Assembly (NCBI GenBank): GCA_020052115.1
Contig: JAGVPR010000394.1
Span: 1-9,433 of the forward strand
Source: Candidatus Eiseniibacteriota bacterium
GTDB taxonomy: Bacteria; Eisenbacteria; RBG-16-71-46; JAGVPR01
Direction of reading: 5' to 3'
DNA: 9,433 nucleotides
Shown in pieces: positions 1-6,783 of this stretch (positions are counted from its first letter, which is position 1; every line of letters begins with the position of its first letter). The position numbers and the translations under genes were made by a program. Below the pieces are notes generated by a model. That model was given only the letters and a program-made list of their open reading frames with translations, did not search any database and was not told where the DNA came from.

Positions 1-2
1 CC

Positions 3-1202
3 GCGGCGGCGGCGGGCGGGCTGACCAATGCCTGGGCCCAGAACGGGCGGGCGGAGCCCGGCCCGCCGGTGAAGGAGGCGCCCGACGAGGAGATCCTGAA
101 CCGCTCGAAGGAACTCGAGCAGATCCGCAAGGACATCGAGGAGAACCGCAAGAGGATTGATCAGCTCTCGCGCCAGGAGAAGGACAACGTGCGCTCGCTG
201 AGGGCCGTCGAGAAGGACGTCGTCCTCACCGAGAAGCTCATCCGAAAGCTCGAGGATCAGGAAAGCGACATCGAAACCGATCTCACGCGCCAGCGCTTCC
301 TGCATGGAGAGGTCTCGACGGAGCTGACGGAGATGCAGCGGACCCTGGCCGGGCGCGCGCGGGCCATCTACAAGCGAGGCGCGTCGAGCCAGCTCGAGCT
401 GCTCGCCTCCTCGCGTTCCTTCCGAGACCTGGTCGTGCGCACCCGCTTCCTCACGATCCTCCTCGAGAGCGACAAGCACCTGATCGAGCAGACGCGTGAG
501 CGGCGCGCGCAGGTGGCCGAGACGGTGGAGGGCCTCGAACAGCGCCAGCAGGAGATCTCGGCGGTCCGCGCCGAGAAGCAGTCGGCGCGCACGGCGCTCT
601 CGCGGAAGAAGAAGGAGCGTGAGACGGCGACGCAGCGCGTGCGCGACAAGAAGGCGAGCTACGAGGAAGCCGTGCGCGAACTCGAGCGGGCGAGCGCCGA
701 GATCTCGAGGCTCATCGAGCGGCTCGAAGCCAGCCGCCGGGAGCGCGAGGCGGCCGAGCGCCGCGGAGAGAAGCCGGCGGCACCGCTTCCGCTCTACCCC
801 GACTTCGCGCGCAACAGGGACCGCCTGCCGTGGCCGGTCTCGGGGCAGATCACGGCGCGCTTCGGGACCGAGAAGCATCCGAAGTTCGGGACGATGATCC
901 GCAACAACGGCGTGGACATAGCGGCGCCGGAGGGAACGCCGTTCCGCGCAGTGGCGGCCGGGAGGGTCGAGTTCGCGGAGTGGCTGCCCGGATACGGCAA
1001 CTGCATCATCCTGAATCACGGGGGCGGGTACTACACGCTCTACGCGCACGCGCTGGACCTTGCGGTCGGCGTCGGAAGAGACGTCGAAGCCGGCCAAGCG
1101 ATAGGCCGCGTCGGCGCGACCGATTCGATCCGCGGCGTGTGCCTGCACTTCGAGGTGCGCAAGGGCAGTTCGCCACAGGATCCGCTGGGGTGGCTTCGGT
1201 AG
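3..1202 (+). CDS. EnvC-like murein hydrolase activator (coiled coil + degenerate LytM/M23 domain), 5'-partial
   Basis: The frame is open from the window edge. A GTG at 69 could be read as a start, but the codons before it give AAAAGGLTNAWAQNGRAEP, which resembles the end of a signal peptide with cleavage after AWA, so I place the true start upstream of the window. Counting from codon 69 as residue 1, residues about 5-235 form a charged heptad-rich coiled coil, including the family-typical RARAIYKRG segment near 96-104. A LytM/M23 domain follows (about 253-377), ending PLGWLR. In the domain, D283, H327 (YAH) and H360 are kept, but the first zinc histidine is N279 (NNGVD) and the first His of HxH is C358 (CLHF). 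EnvC-type proteins do not cut peptidoglycan; they activate periplasmic amidases under FtsEX control. That role is inferred here; a still-active endopeptidase is less likely. It is convergent with the next gene. Confidence 0.87.
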   Translation, partial: AAAAGGLTNAWAQNGRAEPGPPVKEAPDEEILNRSKELEQIRKDIEENRKRIDQLSRQEKDNVRSLRAVEKDVVLTEKLIRKLEDQESDIETDLTRQRFLHGEVSTELTEMQRTLAGRARAIYKRGASSQLELLASSRSFRDLVVRTRFLTILLESDKHLIEQTRERRAQVAETVEGLEQRQQEISAVRAEKQSARTALSRKKKERETATQRVRDKKASYEEAVRELERASAEISRLIERLEASRREREAAERRGEKPAAPLPLYPDFARNRDRLPWPVSGQITARFGTEKHPKFGTMIRNNGVDIAAPEGTPFRAVAAGRVEFAEWLPGYGNCIILNHGGGYYTLYAHALDLAVGVGRDVEAGQAIGRVGATDSIRGVCLHFEVRKGSSPQDPLGWLR

Positions 1203-1207
1203 AGAAA

Positions 1208-1235
1208 GCCCCCGGAGCGGGGATGCTCCGGGGGC
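1208..1235. terminator. Perfect 11-bp hairpin between convergent genes, probable bidirectional terminator
   Basis: GCCCCCGGAGC (1208-1218) pairs perfectly with GCTCCGGGGGC (1225-1235) around a 6-nt loop. It starts 5 nt after the EnvC-like stop codon and ends 12 nt before the stop of the convergent minus-strand gene. Read on the minus strand the stem is followed by TTTCTCT, a fair U-tract. Read on the plus strand it is followed by CCGTTCCTTC, a weak one. It probably serves both genes, and better for the minus-strand operon. Confidence 0.8.
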
Positions 1236-1247
1236 CCGTTCCTTCGA

Positions 1248-1505
1248 CTACTTCAGCAGCACGAGCTGCTTCACGATGCCGCTTCCCGGCGCCTCGTAGC
1301 GCGCCCAGAACACGCCCGAGGCCATGCGGCGGCTCCCGTCGTCCGTGCCGTTCCAGAGGGCTTCATAGCGACCGGTGGTCTTCGTTTCGTCCACCAACGT
1401 CTTCACCAGAACGCCCTGAACGTCGAAGATGCGAAGCGTCACCTTCCCCGGGGCCGCGAGCGCGTACCTCAGGCGGACCAGAGGATTGAAGGGATTCGGT
1501 GAGAC
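1248..1505 (-). repeat. C-terminal domain cassette, copy 1 (near-identical to 4549-4806)
   Basis: This 258-nt stretch encodes the last ~86 residues of the 1098-aa protein. It aligns without gaps to 4549-4806, with about 17 mismatches by hand count (about 93% identity). It includes a 76-nt run identical between 1300-1375 and 4601-4676, and a second identical run of about 49 nt. A conserved N-terminal sample (around 4041-4135 against 5851-5945) had about 14 mismatches in 95, so the C-terminal cassette is the better conserved part. Confidence 0.85.
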
Positions 1506-4500
1506 GGTGAGGGAGTTGACTCTGGGGACCGCGGCGGGGTCGTCTTCCACATCAATCGACTGGTAGGGGCCGCACAGCGAAAGAGGAGTGGGCGATTGCG
1601 CGAAACCCCAGGTGACCACATCGCGCAGACGGTCCACGATCGCCAGGCTGTCGCGCGTGCACTCCCAGCCTGCGGCCGCAGGACGGCGGAACCGCGAGAG
1701 TCCCACGCCGTCAAAGACCGTCCGATAGTCCCCGTTGCCTTCGCCGGCCCTGTCGTTCGTCACCGAGGCGTAGTGCGTCGTGCCCTTCGGTCCGTCTTGA
1801 TCGACGTAGTCGAGGTTCGGCTTCGCGGTCGGGACCGCCGCGTTGACATGGAGCACGGAGAACCGCCTCCGGCTCGGGCAGCCGTTGCCCTCCGCCCGGT
1901 ACGGGCTCCCGCTGAAGACGAAGTCCGGATCGGCGCCGGCCGCAGGACTCAGCTGCACACAGAAACTCGTGTCGGCCACCGATCCCGTTGGGCAACCGGC
2001 CTCTCGATAGGGGCTGCACGCCAGTTGCACGCCGAAGTAGTTGTTCAGCAGATTCGTGGCCTGCGGCCTGAGGGGGTTCGACATGTCCACCGCGAGCCCT
2101 TCCCCGGAGAAGTAGAGGAGCTGACGATGCTCGTTCGCGCCACCGGCAGTCGTGGAGAGCCAGAAGGAAAGAAGCTGCCCGTCCTCATTGCTGATCGTGT
2201 AGGTCTTGCTGGACCCGTAGACGCCGATGATCGTCCAGTAGCCGAGAGACTGGAGATCGGTCATCCCGTTGTCACCCGTCACCTGGCGGGCGAAGGAGGC
2301 GTTCGTGTTCGACCCGGTTAGAACATCGTCGTAACGGTCGAACGGATGCGGGTTGCCCATCGCGCCGGCGAGCGCCAGGTCGAGCGCCGGCTCGATCATG
2401 TGATATGGAGAGGAAGCCCTGAGCGGCTGGCGGCTCTCGCCATTGATGTAGAGCGTGCACGGCCACATCGTGTCCCCCGTCGCGGTCGCCCACATCCCCG
2501 GCAGCAGATCCACCGACAGAGGCTGATCCCCGCTCGGCACATCCGGCCAGCAGTGCTTGAGGCCGGGCGCGGCCAGGTGGTTCGCGCTCCAGTAGTACTC
2601 GATGTGGCTTCCAGGCGTGAACACGCGGTCCGGCAGGATCTCGTTGGCCTCGGCGTTCTCACCCGAGAAGTACGGAGAAGCCTCATGGTACTCGGAGCAC
2701 CATGTGTACCAAGTCTCCCCGGCACTGCTGCGCCCGGAGTCGCAACGCGCGGAGTACCAGGTACTCTCGGCCGGATACCTCGAGAAGAACAGGTTGGATG
2801 AGCCGGTGCCCGGCCCCTTCTGGTAGCGGAACCACAGATCCACCTGCACGCCCGTCCCGGCGGCGTTGACATACATCGTGTCCTCGAGATCCGCGTCGGA
2901 GACGCTGGTGCCGAAGTTCGCGTCCCCCGAGCCGTCGAGCACGCAGGTGGACTTCGGACGCAGGCTGCCGTCGGCGGCGAAGATATCTTGAAGGAACGGC
3001 CGGATCTCGGTCGCCCCCACCCGAGGTGCCCCGGCGGTCCCGGTCACCACGAGCGCCATGTTGTCCCACCACGGGGTGCTGTTCCCGCCAGGATTCATGC
3101 ACTCCGTCGAGACGGAACACAGGCTGAGGACCTCGATGGCGATGTAGCAGTAGTCGATGTCGGCCGCGGTGAGTGAAAAGTCCTCGAAGATCACATCGTC
3201 CAAGCACGTATTGACGAGAGGGATAGTGATGGCATAGCCCGACGAGACGAAGTCCTCGATGAACTGGCCGGTGGCTTCGCACAGCACCGGGTACTGCCTG
3301 AGCCAGACCTCGAAGTAGACGGCATTGTCGAGCGGCTGATCAATGTATGCGTCGCCGAACACCATCTTGACGGGAACGCCTCCAAGCCCCGCTTCATCGA
3401 GATCGATGAGGGGCGACATCGCGAACGCGTCTTGCCCGTCCGGATGCTGCCCCTGCGCGTCGCACTGGGTCAGCACGTTGCCCTGCAGCACCGTTCCCGT
3501 GCACGGACACGTGGTCTCCGGTGGCGGCAGGTTCGAGATGTTCTGTATGCCAACGAACGAACCGACGCCGGCCGGCTGGCGGAAGGTCCAGCCTTCCGGA
3601 CTCTCCTCGAAGCTGTCCTCGTCGTTGTTGCCGGGCGTGCCCAGGTCTTCGTACCCGAAGCTGTAGCAGGCGAAGCCGCCGTACACGGTGGTGAATCCCA
3701 CGCCGTCCTCATCGCTCCAGCCGCTATCCGAGGTGAATCGGAAAACGCTGGTGATCTGAGTCGTACCGGCAGGGATGGAGGCGGCGCTCACCGTGAGCGT
3801 ATTCGTCCGCTTCGAGATTGGGCTGCCCAATGTGTAAGTCATCGTGACGCGCGGCAGACTCTCTCGCACCCCGTCGAACTCCAGGTAGAGGAAGGTGAAG
3901 TCGTAGTTCTTCTCGGTGGTGTTGAAGTACTTGAAGGTGAGGCGCACGTCGCCCGAGCCCCCGTAAGCGAACGTCTTCGTCGCCTCGTGGTGCCATCTCG
4001 AACCATGGCCCTGGCCGCCCACGTAGCACAGCTCGTCGGCTTCGACCTCGTACTTGGAGCACCAGATCGCGCCCGTATCCGGCGGCGCGGCGTTCGGGAA
4101 AAGATCCGTTCCCGGCGTGCCGTAGAGCGAGTAGAGGTGTTCATGCGTCCAGCGGAAGTCGCTGTTGTCGGGAGTGCCCACCGGCGGCCGCGGACAGGTA
4201 GGCAGCGGGATCTCCGTATCGTCGAACCCCCACCAGCCTTCCAGGTTGTTGTCCACGCCCGAATCAAACGTCCATCGGTTCGTGCGCGAGGTGCTGACGT
4301 TCGCTTCCCATCGAGCCTGAGCCGCATCCCAGTGCGTGCCGCCGAACCAGAAGGTGTCGGCGGCCGCCTTGGCGGCCGCCGGCGCGTGTGCCGGCGGCTC
4401 GAACGGCATCGCCGGACGTTCGGCCGTCCTGGTCGGGCGCGCCTGGGCGGCGGGCGCGAGGACGGAGACGATGAGCGATGCCGCTGCGAGAAGCCTCGTC

Positions 4501-4544
4501 ACTGTCATCATGGGTACAGCCGCCCTGACCGCACAGCGCGCCAT
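1248..4544 (-). CDS. Large exported protein with C-terminal FlgD-Ig/T9SS-like domain; paralog of its upstream neighbour
   Basis: The product has 1098 aa. The printed start (4544) follows the upstream stop by 4 nt, but M12 (4511) or M13 (4508) gives a more ordinary signal peptide, MTVTRLLAAASLIVSVLAPAAQA, so the start is uncertain. Residues about 63-500 match the neighbouring 587-aa protein closely and contain two similar modules introduced by WTFDSGVD..EGW (91-104) and DEDSFEESPEGW (308-319), with many shared cysteines (C117, C162, C173, C293, C422, C447, C466, C476, C482), likely disulfides after export. Residues about 506-997 are absent from the paralog. Residues about 1011-1098 are a FlgD-Ig-like domain starting SLTVSPNPFNP and ending VKQLVLLK, the kind found at the C-termini of secreted proteins in FCB-like phyla. 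I see no protease or glycosidase signature; a surface or secreted binding role is only inference. It is second in a two-gene unit. Confidence 0.88.
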   Translation of the reverse strand: MARCAVRAAVPMMTVTRLLAAASLIVSVLAPAAQARPTRTAERPAMPFEPPAHAPAAAKAAADTFWFGGTHWDAAQARWEANVSTSRTNRWTFDSGVDNNLEGWWGFDDTEIPLPTCPRPPVGTPDNSDFRWTHEHLYSLYGTPGTDLFPNAAPPDTGAIWCSKYEVEADELCYVGGQGHGSRWHHEATKTFAYGGSGDVRLTFKYFNTTEKNYDFTFLYLEFDGVRESLPRVTMTYTLGSPISKRTNTLTVSAASIPAGTTQITSVFRFTSDSGWSDEDGVGFTTVYGGFACYSFGYEDLGTPGNNDEDSFEESPEGWTFRQPAGVGSFVGIQNISNLPPPETTCPCTGTVLQGNVLTQCDAQGQHPDGQDAFAMSPLIDLDEAGLGGVPVKMVFGDAYIDQPLDNAVYFEVWLRQYPVLCEATGQFIEDFVSSGYAITIPLVNTCLDDVIFEDFSLTAADIDYCYIAIEVLSLCSVSTECMNPGGNSTPWWDNMALVVTGTAGAPRVGATEIRPFLQDIFAADGSLRPKSTCVLDGSGDANFGTSVSDADLEDTMYVNAAGTGVQVDLWFRYQKGPGTGSSNLFFSRYPAESTWYSARCDSGRSSAGETWYTWCSEYHEASPYFSGENAEANEILPDRVFTPGSHIEYYWSANHLAAPGLKHCWPDVPSGDQPLSVDLLPGMWATATGDTMWPCTLYINGESRQPLRASSPYHMIEPALDLALAGAMGNPHPFDRYDDVLTGSNTNASFARQVTGDNGMTDLQSLGYWTIIGVYGSSKTYTISNEDGQLLSFWLSTTAGGANEHRQLLYFSGEGLAVDMSNPLRPQATNLLNNYFGVQLACSPYREAGCPTGSVADTSFCVQLSPAAGADPDFVFSGSPYRAEGNGCPSRRRFSVLHVNAAVPTAKPNLDYVDQDGPKGTTHYASVTNDRAGEGNGDYRTVFDGVGLSRFRRPAAAGWECTRDSLAIVDRLRDVVTWGFAQSPTPLSLCGPYQSIDVEDDPAAVPRVNSLTVSPNPFNPLVRLRYALAAPGKVTLRIFDVQGVLVKTLVDETKTTGRYEALWNGTDDGSRRMASGVFWARYEAPGSGIVKQLVLLK
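4359..4380. repeat. Tandem palindromic GGCGGCCGCC pair in the post-signal linker
   Basis: GGCGGCCGCC occurs at 4359-4368 and again at 4371-4380, separated by TT. Each 10-mer is self-complementary and the two also pair with each other. It encodes the Ala/Lys-rich AAAKAAA linker just after the signal peptide of the 1098-aa protein. The same position in the paralog (about 6171-6192) keeps the peptide but not the perfect DNA repeat. Most likely this is alanine codon use in a GC-rich genome. Confidence 0.4.
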
Positions 4545-4548
4545 CGTC

Positions 4549-4806
4549 CTACTTGAGCAACACGAGCTGCTTCACGATCTCGCTTCCCGGAGTCTCGTAA
4601 CGCGCCCAGAACACGCCCGAGGCCATGCGGCGGCTCCCGTCGTCCGTGCCGTTCCAGAGGGCTTCATAGCGACCGGCGGTCTTCGTTTCGTCCACCAATG
4701 TCTTCACCAGAGCGCCCTGAACGTCGAAGATGCGAAGCGTCACCTTCCCCGGGGCCGCGAGTGCGTACTTCAGGCGGACCAGCGGATTGAAGGGGTTTGG
4801 GGAGAT
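4549..4806 (-). repeat. C-terminal domain cassette, copy 2 (partner of 1248-1505)
   Basis: Second copy of the 258-nt cassette, coding for the last ~86 residues of the 587-aa protein. Most of the differences from copy 1 sit in the first ~50 nt (protein C-terminus) and in the part encoding the SPNPFNP start. The centre is nearly invariant. At protein level only about eight residues differ. Confidence 0.85.
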
Positions 4807-6312
4807 CGACAGGCTGCTCACCTTCGGCACACCAGCGGGGTCGTCGCCGATGACAGTTCCCGAATTGCTCACGGCGAGTGCCAGATTGTCCCAGTAAGGC
4901 GAAGCGTTCCCGCCCGAGGGATCGGTGCATCCGGTCGAGACCGAACAGAGGTTCAGGATCTCGAGAGCGTAGTAGCAGTAGTCAATGTCCGGGGCAGACG
5001 TGGAGAAGTCCTCGAACACCTGATCGTCGTAGCACGTCGGGACCGGGACGTAGGTGATGAGCGCGTCCGGAGCCTGATACGCCTCGATGAACTGCCCGGT
5101 GGTCTGGCAGAGAACCGGGTATTGCTTGAGCCAGAGCTTGTAGAACACCGAGTTGCTGAACGGCAGGTCCATGTAGGCGTCCGCAATCCCCAGCTTGACC
5201 GAGGCGTTTCCGAGGCCGAGTTCAGCAAGATCAATGAGCGGCGAGAGCGCGAACGCATCCTGGCCGTCCGGATGACGCGGCGGACCCACCGGGTCGCTCA
5301 TCACCAGGACGTTCCCAGCGAGAGCGGCGCACGGCGCCGCCGGCGGGGGCAGGCTCGCGAGATCTTCGACATGGACAAAGTCCCCGATCCCCTCCGGCTG
5401 GAAGAACTGCCAGCCCTCCGGGCCCAGCTCGAACGTGTCCTCGTCGTCATTGGCGGGCGTGCTCAGGTTCTCGTACTTGAAGTCGTAGCAGGCGAATCCG
5501 CCGTACGTGTGGCCGAAGCCGGATCCGCCCCACTCACTCGACGTGCAACGAAAGACCGTGCTGATCTGCGTCGTGCCGTCCGGGATGGAGGCGGCGCTCA
5601 CCGTGATTATCTTCGTGCGCTTCGAGGCCGGGCTGCCGAGGGCGAAGGTCAACGTGACGCGAGGAGCGGCCTCCCGCGCGCTGTTGAACTCGAGGTAGAG
5701 GTAGGTGAAGTCGTAGTTCCGCTCGGTGTCGCTGAAGTACTTGAACGTCAGCCGCGTGTCGCCCGAGCCTCCGTATTCAAACGTCTTCCTCGCCTCGTGG
5801 CGCCAGTTGGGACCAAAGCCCTGGCCACCCGAGTAACACAGCTCATCGGCCTCGACTTCGTACTTGGCGCACCAGATTGCCCCTGTATCGGGAGGCGTCG
5901 CGCTCGGGAAGAGATCGGTGCCCGGCGTGCCGTACAGCGAGTAGAGGGAGTCGTGGGTCCAGCGGAAGTCGGAGTTGTCGGGCGTGCCGACAGGGGGACG
6001 CGGGCAGGTCGGGAGAGGGACAAGTGAGTTGTCGTAGCCCCTCCAACCTTCGAAGTCGTCATCCACGCCGGAGTCGAACGTCCAGCGGTTGGTGCGGGAG
6101 GTGCTGACGTTCGCCTCCCAGCGCGACTGGACAGCATCCCAATGAGCGCCGCCGAACCAGAAGGTGTCTGCGGCCGCCTTGGCCGGCTGCGGCGCGGCCG
6201 GTGCAAAGGCCTCGGCGGGGCGGGCGGCGCGTTCGACTGGAAAGGCGTGGGCGGTGACGGAAGAGCAGAGAACCCCGGCAAGCACGGATACCAACAGATT
6301 CCTGGGCTTCAC
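4549..6312 (-). CDS. Exported protein with C-terminal FlgD-Ig/T9SS-like domain; shorter paralog
   Basis: The product has 587 aa and a GTG start at 6312, supported by an AAGGAG ribosome binding site 10 nt upstream. The signal peptide is MKPRNLLVSVLAGVLCSSVTAHA with likely cleavage after AHA. Residues about 49-480 form the region shared with the 1098-aa neighbour: WTFDSGVDDDFEGW near 77-90, GTPDNSDFRW, the GGSGD/LTFKYF/NYDFTYLYLEF beta-rich stretch (181-209), then a second module after DEDTFELGPEGW (290-301). Conserved cysteines include C103, C148, C159, C275, C402, C427, C446, C456 and C462. Residues about 500-587 are a FlgD-Ig-like domain (SISPNPFNP at 502-510). No enzymatic motif is visible. 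The beta-rich modules recall jelly-roll domains of secreted proteins, but I cannot assign a family. It is first in the two-gene unit and lies 4 nt from the next start. Confidence 0.9.
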   Translation of the reverse strand: MKPRNLLVSVLAGVLCSSVTAHAFPVERAARPAEAFAPAAPQPAKAAADTFWFGGAHWDAVQSRWEANVSTSRTNRWTFDSGVDDDFEGWRGYDNSLVPLPTCPRPPVGTPDNSDFRWTHDSLYSLYGTPGTDLFPSATPPDTGAIWCAKYEVEADELCYSGGQGFGPNWRHEARKTFEYGGSGDTRLTFKYFSDTERNYDFTYLYLEFNSAREAAPRVTLTFALGSPASKRTKIITVSAASIPDGTTQISTVFRCTSSEWGGSGFGHTYGGFACYDFKYENLSTPANDDEDTFELGPEGWQFFQPEGIGDFVHVEDLASLPPPAAPCAALAGNVLVMSDPVGPPRHPDGQDAFALSPLIDLAELGLGNASVKLGIADAYMDLPFSNSVFYKLWLKQYPVLCQTTGQFIEAYQAPDALITYVPVPTCYDDQVFEDFSTSAPDIDYCYYALEILNLCSVSTGCTDPSGGNASPYWDNLALAVSNSGTVIGDDPAGVPKVSSLSISPNPFNPLVRLKYALAAPGKVTLRIFDVQGALVKTLVDETKTAGRYEALWNGTDDGSRRMASGVFWARYETPGSEIVKQLVLLK

Positions 6313-6554
6313 TGGACCCGGACTCCTTCCTCGCGCGGGGGGCCGCTGGACGACACGGCCTCAGCCGCAACGCATTCGAGGAGCGCCGCCGCTCTGCCCA
6401 GCAGAGGGCTCCACAGACGACTTGGCGGACCCAAGAAACGGGCTTCCGCCTCCATGCCTGCCCCGGGCGGGATTGGAACTGACCAGCCGGCGGGATCCCC
6501 GCCGCAAGAAGGGTGCCTCCGAGAGGGGTCGCGCGAACCGGCGCCGCGCACTTG
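6313..6554 (-). other. Long GC-rich 5' leader of the exported-protein operon
   Basis: About 240 nt separate the predicted transcription start (near 6554) from the GTG at 6312, with no credible ORF on either strand. Small perfect hairpins are visible (plus coordinates): 6392-6406 (CTCTGC/GCAGAG, 3-nt loop), 6421-6435 (CTTGG/CCAAG) and 6489-6503 (GGCGGG/CCCGCC). The 6421-6435 hairpin competes with another possible stem, 6424-6429 with 6445-6450 (GGCGGA/TCCGCC). I recognise no known riboswitch. In DNA this GC-rich, such stems can arise by chance. Confidence 0.4.
6323..6328 (-). promoter_or_regulatory. Ribosome binding site AAGGAG for the 587-aa gene
   Basis: Minus-strand AAGGAG (CTCCTT on plus) lies 10 nt before the GTG at 6312. 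It supports the GTG start, which also opens directly onto a well-formed signal peptide. Confidence 0.75.
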
Positions 6555-6560
6555 TCAGTT

Positions 6561-6589
6561 ACTGTACGCAATTTCGCTCGAATTGTCAA
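6561..6589 (-). promoter_or_regulatory. Sigma70-type promoter for the exported-protein operon
   Basis: On the minus strand, a consensus -35 TTGACA (6589-6584) and a -10 TACAGT (6566-6561) are separated by exactly 17 bp. The element sits in a short AT-richer island within otherwise GC-rich DNA. The predicted start of transcription is about 6554. This is the best promoter by eye in the window and points at the two-gene exported-protein unit. Confidence 0.7.
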
Positions 6590-6610
6590 TCCGTTGGGGC
6601 GTCGTGTATT
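6583..6610 (+). promoter_or_regulatory. Possible divergent promoter overlapping the minus-strand -35 box
   Basis: Plus-strand TTGTCA (6583-6588) and TGTATT (6605-6610) are spaced 16 bp apart, matching 5/6 and 4/6 of the consensus. The -35 overlaps the minus-strand TTGACA because AATTGTCAAT is close to palindromic. If real, its transcript would start near 6617, directly before the hairpin cluster and about 165 nt upstream of the GTPase gene. The evidence is weak. Confidence 0.3.
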
Positions 6611-6616
6611 GCTGGG

Positions 6617-6742
6617 CGCCCGGTTTCGGGCGTGTGCGCTCGCCTTCGAGATTCGGAGGCGAGCAAGACGACACCCCTGCCCACGCTCCCCGCCTGCGTG
6701 TACAATGGGCCCGGTTCGGAGGGCCTCCCCGGTTGGGGAGGC
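6617..6742 (+). other. Cluster of three perfect hairpins upstream of the GTPase gene
   Basis: Three uninterrupted stems occur in order: CGCCCG/CGGGCG at 6617-6632 with a GTTT loop; GCTCGCCT/AGGCGAGC at 6638-6664 with an 11-nt loop; and GCCTCCCC/GGGGAGGC at 6723-6742 with a GGTT loop. None is followed by a U-tract on either strand, so a terminator is unlikely. They could structure the 5' leader of the GTPase mRNA or belong to an unrecognised small RNA. No protein-coding signal is seen here. Confidence 0.4.
6701..6706 (+). promoter_or_regulatory. Candidate -10 box TACAAT for the GTPase gene
   Basis: TACAAT matches 5 of 6 positions of the -10 consensus and lies 77 nt before the ATG. No good -35 is found at 16-18 bp (TGCCCA at 17 bp matches only 3/6), so this would be a weak or activator-dependent promoter. 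Confidence 0.35.
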
Positions 6743-6783
6743 GGACGCCACCCTTCAACGGAGCCAGCAGCGGAAGAGCACCG

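Noticed and set aside
4336..6027. 563-codon plus-strand ORF antisense to the two exported-protein genes, with a similar 374-codon one at 3432-4556
   Set aside because: The product is Arg/Ala/Val-rich low-complexity sequence mirroring the minus-strand genes. The minus frames have clear signal peptides, domains and paralogy, so these are GC-driven shadows.
6250..6312. Lipoprotein signal in the 587-aa protein (VLAGVLC)
   Set aside because: Leu precedes the cysteine, which does not fit the lipobox; AHA cleavage by signal peptidase I is better.
6460..6500. TTCCAATC on the minus strand resembling a tRNA T-loop
   Set aside because: The flanking bases do not form a T-stem, and no acceptor, D or anticodon arm can be placed around it.
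6477..6560. 7-nt inverted repeat AACTGAC (6477-6483) / GTCAGTT (6554-6560) as an RNA helix closing the operon leader
   Set aside because: The arm at 6554-6560 lies between the -10 box and the predicted transcription start, so it would mostly not be in the RNA.
6142..6783. N-terminal extension of 214 codons on the GTPase frame
   Set aside because: It runs antisense over the start of the 587-aa gene and through promoter DNA, shows no family resemblance, and the ATG at 6784 has a ribosome binding site and the family-typical N-terminus.
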